Below are positions 12,501 through 23,249 of a DNA stretch of 64,000 nt, piece after piece (position 1 is the stretch's first letter; each line of letters opens with the position of its first letter). The translations under genes and the position numbers were made by a program. The notes under the pieces were generated by a model. It saw only the letters and a program-made list of their open reading frames with translations, did no database searches and was not told where the DNA came from. Source of the stretch: Sanderia malayensis (taxonomy: Eukaryota; Cnidaria; Scyphozoa; Semaeostomeae; Pelagiidae); contig RQOL01000899.1 in the NCBI GenBank assembly GCA_013076295.1, forward strand, positions 1 through 64,000, read 5' to 3'.

Positions 12501-12742
12501 TGATGTGTTCAAGCGATCTGGGGTACACAAGATCAGCTCACAGGAAAAGGACCTGAGAGCCATTGTGAAAGAACTGAACAACCAGAAAGCCATGTCAGTG
12601 TTCCCTGGAAGATCCTACACGTTTTTCAAAGACATGAAATCCAGTCTGCTGTCAGGATTCGACCTTGAAAAGCTCTACAAATAGATCGAACAGCACAAGA
12701 AGAACATTTTGCTGAAAAGAAGTGCAAGATTACTTCTCTTTT
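9552..12742 (+). pseudogene. DUF6589 family protein, candidate transposase, multi-exon, decayed
   Basis: The start chosen is ATG 9552 (MLSCLLCKSENIIPTH), which opens a C-x2-C...C-x2-C zinc-finger-like N-terminus. Coding runs to about 10225, then is shifted near 10225 and 10290, stopped near 10418, and resumes at about 10430. Introns 11033-11123 and 11389-11545 have canonical GT/AG borders and consistent phase. The following exons give the DUF6589 core: FGDLAIVGDQLTVERG, HFEFADWHG, CTLYSDRNLIN, a C2H2-like pair (CSVGC...KKHKQSH), MYNYQKALIEYGMLI, RCWKFFLVYFK and DLNLEFHNRVVK. A one-base shift lies near 12050 and an in-frame TAG at 12682, after which coding continues to about 12742. DUF6589 has no established biochemical function. 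Its D (GDQLT), D (ADWHG) and E (LNLEFHNR) positions would fit an RNase H-fold transposase, which is my inference. Confidence 0.7.
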
Positions 12743-12945
12743 ACAAGGTCTGTTCACAATTTTTCTGCATTAAAGCCTTGTTTAGCAACATCTTCATATT
12801 TATTCATATGACACACTAAAACTCTTTAAAAACATTCTTTAAAAATCTTTCATTCGAGGATTTACTGTCAGCACTTTGAAGGGTTCTAGTGTTTTGTTTT
12901 ATTGCATCAACATTTAGGACTTGACATCAAGCAGAATATAATTCT

Positions 12946-14991
12946 TCATGGTAAAACCCTTTGGAAGAAACTATCAGTAACACTGACACCTTCATTATCT
13001 GAAAGACATGTGGACTGATCAAAAGATAGATCTGACATATCCATTAATGACACCATCGACAGATTGATGATTTTGTGCCACTCCATTACTCCCATTATTT
13101 CATCATCCAAGGAGGTATCAAGTGTTAGAGTCAACTCTCATCATCAATGTCACCAAATATCTCCGGCAGTATTCTGAGAATTCCAACAACATGGTTTTCA
13201 CGCCATATCTTCAACCTTTACGTGAACATCATTTGCTGTGAACAATGCATGGCAGTTCTCAATGATTTGCCTCATTTGGAGAAAGCCAAATTCAAGTAAT
13301 GTTCATGGCAGAGATACTGTGTTTATCAGATCTGAAGCTTGATTTCTAATAAGACCATGGCGATAGTCCAATAGTTCAGATTCCAGTTGCAACCGTTGTT
13401 CATTTGTCACTGTTCTTGTTCTTATATCATCTCCAATATCTGTACAACTTGAAGGAAATTTTTGAAGGATTGATGGCCTTGATGTAGAACAATCATCTCC
13501 ACATTTGCATCTTCTCGAGCAGTTGTCACAGCATTTGTGAAGTGGTGTAACAATTGGGGAATCAAATCCAAATGGCTTCATAAGGCCTTTGCGACGACAA
13601 CCAGTTTCGTCATCGAGCAATTCCTTCATTTCATCTGAGCAACGTGCAGACAAGGGTCCGTTAAATAATACGAAACAGCAGCTTTGTTGACCCTCTCGTC
13701 CAGCCCGACCATTTTTTTGGATGTAACACTCAATATTATTTGATGGTCCAAAATGAATAATTCGTGAAACTTTCTTGCAGTCAATTCCCATGCCAAATGC
13801 AATGGTCGATATCAGCACTCGAATATGTCCACTAGCTAACACAATGTTCTCTGAAATGTGTGATTTAACAGATTCTGGAGTCCCAGCATGGTACATTTCC
13901 ACAAGTCTAATTTTTGGATGCTTCAAAGATTCCTTATAAAACTTTACACCAAGTGCAACTTCAAATGTTCGATATAAAACGCCACATTGTTTCCTTGTCT
14001 GACAGTATACTATTGTTCTTGTTGCATCACAACGGTTCTGCTGAATGTCAGCAAGAATGTCTGAAAACACCACAGTTAGTTCCATTTCCTTGGAAGATAC
14101 TCAAAACCAGTAGTGCAGGTTTTCATGGTGAGGACTACGTGCAACACAAGATGTACTCTTTCCCAACTCAAACATTCAAATATGGCAGACCTGGTTTTAC
14201 TTGTAGCAGTTGCAGTGATCACCATCATTTTCACATGATGAGGTGCCAATGATCGCAGCTCTCCAAGTTTCCATACCATCTTCGAAATGGGACTTCTCCT
14301 TTCTTGATACCACGTTGTGTTAATCCCCTGTTGGAAACAGAGCACTCACTTTTAGTGGTTTATTACCAAAGACTAATTATTAGGCCTTTAGACTATAGAG
14401 TGATAAAAAATATACTGTTGTAGAAGATGGTAGAAAATATTTAACTTTTTTTTGGCTAGATTTTTTTGCGAAAGCTATTCTTACCATTGACTGATACAAT
14501 GGGCTTCATCGACAGTAACTCCAACAAGACAAGTCTGTATCCTTTCGCATTTGAACAGCCCTCTCCAAACAGATGTTGAAAGAAGGCACTCTGGCGATCC
14601 ATAAATGTGGGTGTAATTCCATTCATGATGTCTTCAATTGTGCAGTCACCATTTTCATCTGTAGCACTAGTTGCAGAGATCCCAAGGCGTTGTAAATATT
14701 TAACTTGGTCGTTCATCAGAGCAATTAACGGGGATATGACAACAACTATGCTTGTATTCCTTGGCTTAATTCCTAACAAGTCAGCTACCACAGGAATGGC
14801 CTGAAAAATCATAGATTTCGCGAACCCAGTCGGCAAATTCACAAATACGTCTTTGCCAGAGAAAATTCGCACAATGCTTGCTCCTGTTCATTGTGCAATG
14901 ATGAAACCTTAAACAATTCACATACGATACTCATCGCGTTTTTCCAAACATTAGCATTCCAAGTTGAATTCAGAGTAGCAGCAGTCGCCAT
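12946..14991 (-). pseudogene. RecQ-like SF2 DNA helicase, decayed, in the DUF6589 element
   Basis: RecQ enzymes unwind DNA 3' to 5' using ATP. The start chosen is ATG 14991. Motif I reads LPTGFAKS at about 14835-14812, with alanine where the family has glycine (GFGKS). Motif Ia/Ib (VVISPLIALMNDQV), the DEAH box with ISQW at a GTAAGA donor (about 14520-14484, other frame), LGELRSLAP, TATATSKT (motif III) and EYLP follow. The second RecA lobe (14085-13303) has TIVYCQTRKQC, VEMYHAGTP, VLISTIAFGMGID and NGRAGREGQQS, then the zinc-binding CC..C cluster (HKCCDNCSRRC). C-terminal pieces continue to about 13140 and 12946 in other frames. Frameshifts near 14875, 14560 and 13300 and a TGA near 13190 inactivate it. 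It meets the DUF6589 gene tail to tail. Confidence 0.8.
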
Positions 14992-15098
14992 TTTGAAATT
15001 TGTTTGGTGGATTAAATGTCAAAGGCAGCAACAACAAAGGGTGCCCAAAAGCACAGCGAACGAAATGATTTATAAAAAATACCTCGTTTTGAAATAAT

Positions 15099-15203
15099 GA
15101 TCAGCCAATCAAATTCATTACCAGATTTTCTGGTAACAGAACACAAAACCGTTCAATTGTGCACAGACGGTAATTTCCCCCTTTTGAAATTTCCGTCTGT
15201 GAC
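15099..15203 (-). repeat. Right terminal inverted repeat of the DUF6589-RecQ element
   Basis: This is the reverse complement of 9303-9407 with only a few substitutions and no length change; it keeps the same two internal hairpins. The outer hairpin is more perfect here, with both arms ending in CACAGACGG or its complement. Confidence 0.85.
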
Positions 15204-15582
15204 TCAGCGGATCACCAGAAGGCTCCTCAGCCATTATCAATTTTTGGCCAAGGTGTGCCACAGTTGACAGATACCTGGAGATGGGGCCTAAAGTTGAGTG
15301 AGGCGACAAAAAAATAAACTCCAGGTAATTGTTAACAATATTAAAATTGTGGCTACAATGTTTAGTCAGCGCATACAATATATCTATAAAATAAGGTTTT
15401 ACTGTATACTGATTTTATCATTTATTATAACGAAATCATAAAAAACAAACAAGTCACCGCTGATTTAAAAAAAATCACAAACATGAGCAAACAAAATACG
15501 CTGACTCATCAAATATTATGCTGACACAGCATGCCGACAATGTCAATTTGGTTGTTGTTGCTGCTGCTGCTGTTGTTGTTGC
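15204..15582. other. Intergenic stretch
   Basis: There is no gene signal. It includes a (TTG/CTG)n trinucleotide tract at about 15550-15580 (on the minus strand CAA/CAG). Confidence 0.5.
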
Positions 15583-16023
15583 ATGTCTTTCCACGGCCGT
15601 GGGAAGACGAAATTCGTTCACAAAAATACCTGTTTTAGGATGCCAATCTATGTATTTCATTCAATTTACGTAAGAGAAAAACAGGATGAAGGATATGCTG
15701 ATTTGGTGTCCTCTTTTACATACAACAAATTCAAGAATGCTTGGTATAGCTACATGGAGCTTTTAGATATTGAAAAAGATACCGGATTTTCCTGTTTCAT
15801 TTGTAAAGAGGAACCATCTCTCTTGATAATGGATGCTACGTCTTTATCATTCCAAAAAGTATTCGTGCAATGGTGTTCATTTTTTAATAAAGTTGATACA
15901 AATTCGGACATGCTAATCCCACGAAAAAGGCATAGATATATTTCATTCATTATCACCTTTTATGGAAATATTTGTCTGATACTATGGTTTCCAAACAAGA
16001 CTCTCCAGAGGAGCCACTACTAG
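15583..16023 (+). pseudogene. KDZ/HMGXB3-like N-terminal fragment
   Basis: The frame contains FSCFICKEEPSLLIMDATSLSF, shortened here to its key parts: a C-x2-C pair followed by LLIMDATSLSF. This resembles the cysteine-cluster segment (CPxCG...xxDGxxLxF) of HMGXB3/KDZ-type proteins. No later domain follows, and the frame ends in unrelated sequence, so it is a fragment. It lies just outside the right end of the DUF6589-RecQ element and on the strand opposite to the similar remnant at 1609-2652. The ATG at 15583 may not be a real start; coding similarity begins around 15660. Confidence 0.4.
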
Positions 16024-16429
16024 CAGACTATTCCTTTCAAACAGTTGTTCTCCTGCAATGCCCCTCACCCAATATTTCTTGATAGAACCATTTTTTGCGG
16101 ACCAACACAGTGCATTTGGGTAAAGTAAGAATACTCACCATCAAATATTAATTTATCGCCGTTTTATTGTTGTAGTCAGTTCAAAGATCGAATCTTGATC
16201 TCAAACAAAAGATGCTGTTCCCTTCTTCTGTGTTACGCATGCAGCCCTAGAAGAAAAGCCAAGAAACTAACAATTGAAAAAATTGAGGAGCTGATCAGCA
16301 TCTTGAAAACAGATTTCCTGGAAGTCCAGGATCTTCTGAGTCACATACAAGCATTTTGCATACCTTTTGACCACCAGTACGCCAGAGAAAGCGAGAAGAC
16401 AAAGCTGGAAACAGTACAATTTACTTACA

Positions 16430-17975
16430 TACATACATACATACATATTTTATTTGGTATGCAGGTTAAGAGAAGGCAGCTTGAAAACAAGCTGATGTGG
16501 ACCTGCAAATTAAAAGTATAATCTCAATAAAACCCCTATATAACCCTAAAATACAAAGCTAATATAAAATCATTCAAAAAATCTGCAAAGTCCTATAAAA
16601 TATGATAAAATGCGTATCTAAATATCTAAAAATGGGAAAAAAAATAATAACTAAGTAAATAAATAGTGCTTAAGAAATGAAATATAAAATAAAATAAAAT
16701 ATAATGGAATAAATAAATAAGTAAATCAACTAATGTGGATAAAAAATTAGAAAAATTAAACTAACAGTCCTAAAAATATGTATAGTCCTTTATCTTATGT
16801 GAAATGAAGGCAGTCCCTTTAATAAAATCTACGTTGTTTATCAGTTTCATTGCGCTTTTCAACTTGTTTTTGAATGTATGATTGTTTGTTATGTTTTTCA
16901 ATCTATCTGGTAACTTGTTCCAAATTACTGTTCCTCGAAATTTTAGGCTGTTCCTTCCATGATGTTCGGTGTTGAATCTTTGTATAGTGAAGTTGTTTTC
17001 GTGCCGGTGTGATTTTACAAATAGAGACTGCAACGTTTCATCCCCTGTTTTATAATACACTTTATGCATAATTGCCAGCAGCCTTCTCTTGTAAATATAA
17101 GAGAGAGGCTGCCAGTTTGCTTCTAGAATGCTTTCTTCATCTGATAACGTTTTAGGTAGGTTGTAGATAAATCTTGCTGCTCTGGCATGTGTAGATTCAA
17201 GTGTATTGAACAACGGGACTGAACAGTTACCCCATATTGATATTCAGTAAGTCACTTTTGCTATAATGGTTTTGAAATAAATTTCCTCCAGTGCTTTTCT
17301 GGGTAAGTTCATTCTCTTTAAGGCTCCCAGTTTCTGTGAAAAGTTCTTATTCACGTTCTTTATCTGTGCATTCCAGCATAACCTATTGTCTATCTCTAAA
17401 CCTAAGCAGTTTGTTGCAGTTACAAATTTGACATAGTTGTCCCCATATTTCAATGGTCGGAGTGGCCCTGTAAAGGGTGTCTTTGTTATTAACATTGCTT
17501 CACTTTTGCCAGGATGTACAGTTAGTTTATTTTTCATGCACCAGTCGTGTATTTGTGACATTATTTCGTTGAGTTTATCAATTACTTCCTCCACATGTTG
17601 ACCTATATAATAGACGTTAGTGTCATCTGCAAAAAGGGAGAGTTCCCCTTTATTGACAGCTTCTGGTAAATCATTGACCTGTACTGAATAAAGTCTAGGC
17701 CCAAGAAGAGAGCCCTGTGGGACCCCAAATTTTATTTCTTTGGCTGAAGATGTTTTGTTGTTCACTTCTGTATACTGTGCTCTATTACTAAGGTAGTTCA
17801 TTATCAGTTGGTGTAAGTCTCCTGATATTCCAGCTGCCAGCAGTTTATATGAAAGTACTTCATGACAGACCGTATCAAACGCTTTTTGAAAATCAATGAA
17901 TATTACTCTTGCCCCATGGTATGGATGCCTTTGGTAGAGCTTGGAGTAGCAACGCCTGTTTGTGGCACAGACAAG
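16430..17975 (-). mobile_element. Second LINE, 5'-truncated, minus strand
   Basis: The minus strand encodes a reverse transcriptase C-terminal half and ends in a simple (TATG)n tail at about 16430-16450, with a 3' untranslated region of roughly 300 bases. Coding similarity begins abruptly at about 17970, so the copy is 5'-truncated as is usual for LINE insertions. It differs clearly from the LINE at 2.7-7.6 kb. Confidence 0.75.
16770..17970 (-). pseudogene. LINE reverse transcriptase, partial, one in-frame stop
   Basis: The frame has GARVIFIDFQKAFDTV, FGVPQGSLLGP, LSLFADDTNVYY (catalytic FADD) and a C-terminal tail with STHARAARFIYNLP and VIWNKLP. The two parts (upstream of 17244 and downstream of 17213) are in the same frame and are separated only by TGA at 17244-17246, where related proteins usually have a residue inside a TY-ISIWG stretch. 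The missing N-terminus (endonuclease and RT fingers) and the stop make it inactive. The open frame upstream of 17970 (to 18188) does not resemble RT and is probably chance. Confidence 0.75.
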
Positions 17976-18344
17976 TAAAGGGCACCCAACCTTGCTTCCC
18001 GGCATATTCACAATGCCGCAGAAGCATACATGTTTTGAATCACTTGCTGATTTATTTTTAAAATGGTATATGCTGAGAAAAATAATGTTGTTTGCTAGTA
18101 AAGGTTTTATCCTATAAGGAGCAAAATGGTACCTTTGAGCTGCTGCAGACCCCAAATTTAATATAATGGTTAACTGTCTGTAATTCAATCAATATAAATC
18201 TGCTATGGGTTTGAAATAATGCTGACAAATGAATCTCCCGATGCTGCTTTCACTGTCATATTCACCAGATTCGAAAAACGTAACACACAGAAATCAGCAT
18301 TTTCTTTGTTGTATTATCCTTTGTTTCAGTAGGTTCCATGTAAA

Positions 18345-18680
18345 AGCGTTTTCAGTCAATGTTTCTTGATAGTAGATAGAGAGGTGAACGCAGCGAGCTA
18401 AGCCATTTTATGTGGGGTAGAAAGAGGCATGAGCGAAGCGAATGCAGTGCACGAAGTCCGCCCTATCAGTCAATGTTTCTCGATAATAGATAGTCAAGCG
18501 AGCACAGCGAGCTAACCCACTGTACGTAGGGTTGAAATGGGCATGAGCATAAGCGAATGCAGTGCACGGAGTGCACCAACCAGATTAAGCTTCTTTTACT
18601 TGAAGGGCTGGGGGAACGAGCAAAGCGAGTGAAGACCCCTTCAAGACTCAATACAGCATGTGGAGGGTTATCTTTTAGAG
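18345..18680 (+). repeat. GC-richer dispersed/tandem repeat, about 117-bp unit
   Basis: Two units start with TCAGTCAATGTTTCT (near 18350 and 18467) and carry AGCGAATGCAGTGCACG and CGCAGCGAGCTAA blocks. Related copies occur at 40020-40140 and 40490-40665. The tail (about 18590-18650) has GGGCTGGGGGAACGAGCAAAG, shared in form with 40090-40130. Confidence 0.75.
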
Positions 18681-18951
18681 GTACGTAACACACTATTTTA
18701 TATTACTAAATCGCTATATCATAACTGCTCTCTTTGTGAAAACATTTGCCCAGCGGTAACATTCGCACATCGGTTTTCAGTACATATGTTTTCGTGCAAG
18801 AGAGTTTAAGCTTTTCAGGCCTTTAATATAGTTTTTTGTTGTTTTATGCTTATTTTCTACTCTGAACAGTTTCGAGATCATTACATAACAACAGGCATAC
18901 ATAACACAAAAACAACACTTACATACAGACGCCCACATCACTTTTGGTGAA

Positions 18952-19223
18952 GATCGCTGTCCCATTCAGATCGAAGGCCAAAATAACTGAAACCCACTCC
19001 ACTTCTGTTTAAGATCGCTGTCCCACTCACATCGAAGGCCAAAACAACAGAAACCCACCCCACTTTTGTTGAAGATTGCTTTCCCACTCAGATCGAAGGC
19101 CAAAACAACAGAAACCCACCCCACTTCTGTTTAAGATTGCTGTCCCACTCAGGCCGAAGGCCAAAACAACAGAAACCCACCCTACTTTTTTGAAGATCGC
19201 TGTTCCACTCACATCGAAGGCCA
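18952..19223 (+). repeat. 60-bp tandem repeat, about 4.5-5 copies
   Basis: Each unit holds GATCGCTGTCCCACTCA, CGAAGGCCAAAACAACAG and AAACCCACCCCACTT. Units alternate slightly between a GTTTAAGAT and a GTTGAAGAT joint, suggesting a 120-bp higher-order unit. Confidence 0.85.
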
Positions 19224-19355
19224 ACACACTAGGGAGGTGGCATACGAAGTGCGCCACCCTTCCTTGTGCAACTATAAGATTGCTACCATGCATGTACTGT
19301 ATAAACTGTCTACTCTAGTCTACTGTTGTATTGTATATAAATGTTGATTCTTCAG

Positions 19356-21358
19356 CTTGAGTTCCTTTCCAAACTTGGTTGGTCAGGATATTATATGGTT
19401 ATCAATAGACAGGAAAATGAGGTGAAGTACTTGGCAGATCCTAATTCCACTCAGTTTCTTATTGATAATGCTGAAATTTGTGAGAATTTTCTAAAATTTC
19501 ATGGTAAGAAAAGCAAGTTTCGTGATATATTGATTTGTTTTGCTTTCATATCCTTTTAGATAATACAATATTTTGTTGTTTTATTGCTTTCTTCTTCAAA
19601 ACCATATTTGAATATTAGCCAATCTTTTGCTAATTGGATTTGTGCTGTATTTGGATAGCAAGTAACAGTTATTCAATACTGCACAACAAACAACTCAAAC
19701 TACATGGATTCACGTTTGACAACTGGAAGTGTCTGTAGCGTGATGCCTGACGTCGTTTCTAAAAAGCGGAACAACCCAATGCAAGAACAGGCTGAACAAC
19801 CCAAAAAGAACGCAAGAACAGCCCAAGCAAAATTGTCCTGATAGGGTTCTTTCTATCCCATGCTCCTGGTGTTGAAAGCATAAACCATGTAAGGCCCGCC
19901 GTGAGTGCCGTGTGGCATGGCATGGCATGTTAGATGTTTAGGACTTCGATTACTCTCAGAAATAATCATATACTTTACAAAAGTCTTCATTTGCATGCGT
20001 TTATTGTTTGTGTTCTGCAGTGCTTGTCCCCCTTTTGCGATTTCGCCAAGCAATAATGTCGTGGTGGTAAGGTGACTGACGACGTTTTTTGTGTAGTGAA
20101 ATTTAGGCCATGCGGCCTCTTTCTTTCCTGTTTGTCCAAGTGGTCCTTGATTTCGAATAAGTCCTTGTGGGAAATCAAGGATTTTTCCCAAAAAATTTCC
20201 AGAACGTTGACTAACTTTCAACAAAATTTATCCAGTGGATGCCGCGTGCTGACTAGTAGGCCATTTCTTACAAAAACAACAACCACAACATCCCCAACCT
20301 ACAATGATGCCATGCAAGTTGTTCTTGCGTTCATTCTGCGTTGTTCAGCTCGTTCTTGGGGCTTTAAGCTTGTTTTTGGGTGGTTCTCGGGTAGCCTGGA
20401 ATTGAGGTTACGGCCCACAACAACAACAGTTTCAGGTTACGGCCCATAACCTCCAGGTTTTTGACTTAACCAGGTTGGCAGGTCTGCTATATGCAAATAT
20501 GATGCATTTATATTGAATTAAATAAAGAAATTTTTCAAACTTGGTTATATTTGTTTTTATTTTCCAGCTATGCCATCAAAGAAAGTTTTCACACAAGCCC
20601 ATGTGCGAAATATGCTGAACAAAAAATACTGTAAGAGTTTATAACATGAATTGCTTTCATGCCAAAAGTTTTCTATTTTATTTTGCGTTACAAAACTCAA
20701 TTTTGTTTATTTTTAGATGATTGCTTTGGAATAAGAAATGTTTTATATTTGCAGTAGCAAATATAAAAAGAAATTTACATTGGAAGGTTGGCCAGAGGAA
20801 ATTAAATTTAAGCAGCCATTTGACTATGGCAAGAATCAAGTTGCTCAAATAATGGAAGCAACTGAAAGAATAAAATTTGTGCCACAATTGCCCGATCCTG
20901 TGGAAACATGTGCTGCTTTTGAGCCTTTTGTTGAAGCAGAAGCAGATCCAATTCCAGGTCCATCAACAAATCAGGCTGAAGATGAAGATGGAGAACCTGC
21001 AGGCAGACCATTTGTCAGACAGACCAAATGTCGTGCAAGGACCAACTCCTTTGTCAAAAAAGGTGATATTGTGCCTTGTGTTGCTGATGAGGGGGGATAT
21101 TGGTTGTTTCGCTGCTCATCAAGAGTCAAAACTGATGGCACGATTAATGGCAAATGGCTTGACTCAGTTGGTGGATCCAATACATATATATTGCTAGATG
21201 GTGTTGCACAGATTCACGAGCAAACAGTATTGCTGAAAGATGACAAGAGAATGGTGGTTCCATTGTCATATTCTGACACTGTTGAATCTGACCATTTTAT
21301 ACTCAGTATTGCAGGATGTAATTTACTGAATGACTTACTTGAAAAACAGCTTAGTTGA
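19356..21358 (+). CDS. Unidentified multi-exon gene
   Basis: Three exons can be supported. Exon 19356-19503 (after TTCTTCAG, before GTAAGA) encodes LSKLGWSGYYMVINRQ and NAEICENFLKFH. Exon 20568-20630 (TTTTCCAG to GTAAGA) joins it in matching phase and encodes MPSKKVFTQAHVRNML. A long last exon near 20757-21358 encodes EGWPEEIKFKQPFDYGKNQ, an acidic linker and a globular C-terminal part with YWLFRCSS and IHEQTVLLKD. The phase of the second junction does not fit by one base, so either the true acceptor differs or the copy is damaged. I do not recognise the family; exon length and the acidic linker suggest a nuclear protein, possibly transposon-derived. Upstream exons before 19356 were not found. 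Confidence 0.5.
19504..20567. other. Intron-like sequence of the unidentified gene
   Basis: The stretch lies between two phase-matched exons. It contains no other supported gene; the open frames near 19850-20450 are overlapping and without domains. Confidence 0.4.
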
Positions 21359-21688
21359 ACATGACTATAATTTTTCTTTCCTATTCAATTTCATATTATA
21401 TATTTACACTCATTGTCTTCTGTAATTTTTTATTGTTTGCTTCATTATCATAATGCTGTACAGCACAGGCGTAGACTTTGAGGTGGCCTGGGGGCTCAGT
21501 CCCCTGGACTTTTCTCAGGGGGCGCAGCCCCACCTAAGAAGGTATCCAAGAATCCTTTTTGGGTATCCAAGTGGAATTACTGCTTAAACTTATATTACTT
21601 GTTTTCTTGTTTCTCGTGTCATAAAAAACACAATGAAATTCCCAAAAAATTTCCAATTGAGCCGCCCTTATATAAAGCTCTACGCCTA

Positions 21689-22160
21689 TGCTGTAGATAT
21701 TTTATTCTTGCAGAATGGGTTTTTGTCTTTTGTTTTTTTCTATTGTCTTTGTTTCATATGACATTATTTTGAAAAGCTATAGCAATGACTGCAAATAAAT
21801 CAGGTGAGGTGTTTTGGTTGTTTAAATTCAATACAAGGTGTTTTGTAATAAACAATAGATTTTAAGTCATTTTTCGTTTCATTTCTTATCACCCAATCTG
21901 TCAGTTTGTCTCTACTCTATGCCTATGCTGTAGATATTTTATTCTTGTAGAATGGGTTTTCGTCTTTTGTTTTTTCTATTGTGTTTGTTTCATATGACAT
22001 TATTTTGAAAAGCTATAGCAATGACTGCAAATAAATCAGGTGAGGTGTTTTGGTTGTTTAAATTCAATACAAGGTGTTTTGTAATAAACAATAGATTTTA
22101 AGTCATTTTTCGTTTCATTTCTTATCACCCAATCTGTCAGTTTGTCTCTATGGTTTAGTA
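21689..22160 (+). repeat. Tandem duplication, 237-bp unit, two copies
   Basis: Copies start at 21689 and 21926 with TGCTGTAGATATTTTATTC and are almost identical through TTATCACCCAATCTGTCAG. The few differences indicate a recent event. Confidence 0.9.
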
Positions 22161-22194
22161 TTGCCATTCTTATCCCAGGCTAGCAATACCATAT

Positions 22195-22560
22195 ATACTT
22201 CAGCGTCTACACACTCCAATCCGCATAAAATGCCAAAATCAGAGAAAACTGTGACAATCACAAGAACTTATTTAAAATCTGCGCATTCACGCGATTCTTG
22301 TTGAATAATAGGGTATCTATATCATCAAGAATTTGAAAATCACAAGAATTTGTTTAAAATCTGCAGTTTCACGTCATTGTTGTTGAATAACAGGGTATCT
22401 CTACCGTATATACTTGAACGTGTTTCCATTAAACACACTTCAATCCGCATAATTTGGCAAAATCAGATGAAATCATGAAAATCACAAGAATTGTTGAAAA
22501 TCTGTGGATTCACATCATTCTTGTTGAATAACAGGGTATCTATATCGTATATACGTAATG
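22195..22560 (+). repeat. Diverged short repeats with GGGTATCT blocks
   Basis: Three related blocks contain AAAATCACAAGAA, then ATTCACxxCATTCTTG, then TTGAATAACAGGGTATCT (ends near 22315, 22398 and 22540). Spacing is irregular (about 83 and 142 bases). Confidence 0.6.
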
Positions 22561-23066
22561 GTTAGTTGTATTGACCCAAATTTGAATTAGGGTTAGGGTT
22601 ATTATTCCTCCCACCTTTACCGTTAGACTGCTTTCACATCAAGTTTTGCAAAACATTATTGCCTCAATTACTGCGAAGCTGAGATGAATGACATTATTCG
22701 AAACTGAGGCTTTCTGTTAAGTCTATGGCATGGCATAGCGATAATTTCAGAAAATTGCTACTTCAATTTGTTTTGTCTATATCATATATATATTTTTAGC
22801 ATAGTATATATTCAGCATCTTGTTGATGATCATAAAGATGGAGACAAATGTATTATTTACGAAAGAATCGGAACACCACGCCGCAATTTTCCCACAAGAT
22901 AAGATCAACATAAGAAACAAATGAAAAAGTAAAGAACTAAAATATATTTTGTATATTAAAGTGTAATAAAGGTCTAGCATGAAATAATCAGTGTGAGGAA
23001 TTTCCGTTGCGCTGATTTCGAAAATGCAATTATTTTTTTTTATGTTTTTCCATTTTTTTGCAAATT
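22561..23066. other. AT-rich stretch without a gene
   Basis: I see no coding or repeat structure, apart from a two-unit TTAGGG at about 22588-22602 and T-runs near 23030-23100. Confidence 0.5.
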
Positions 23067-23249
23067 GCCCCCAAAGTTGAGAATTTTGGTATTTTTTTTG
23101 CACACAATTTTAATCCCGCGGATCGCGTGACCAGAATAATGTGACGTAGAAACCAGAACCCTGCTTTGAGCTGACTGCTGAGTTCTTTGGAATTTCACTT
23201 CGGCCTAAGTAAGAAATGATTGTTAGGTGTTTTTGTTTTATGTTTAACA

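Larger units (their letters stand above)
9303..15203. mobile_element. DUF6589 + RecQ-helicase transposon with 105-bp TIRs
   Basis: A 5901-bp unit is bounded by inverted repeats at 9303-9407 and 15099-15203 that match over their full 105 bp without gaps (a few substitutions). Inside are exactly two genes, convergently arranged: a DUF6589 protein on the plus strand (9552-12742) and a RecQ-like helicase on the minus strand (14991-12946). No target duplication is obvious in the flanks. Both genes carry frameshifts and stops, so this copy is dead. The tight fit of two genes between matched ends argues that both belong to the element. I cannot match this architecture to a named superfamily; it could prove to be a known one (for example KDZ or IS3EU) on comparison. 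Confidence 0.75.

Noticed and set aside
17971..18188. Upstream extension of the second LINE RT frame
   Set aside because: The sequence has no RT similarity and low complexity; the LINE is 5'-truncated at about 17970.
22588..22602. Telomere-like TTAGGG repeats
   Set aside because: Only about two units are present, within ordinary AT-rich sequence; this is not a telomere or convincing interstitial telomere tract.
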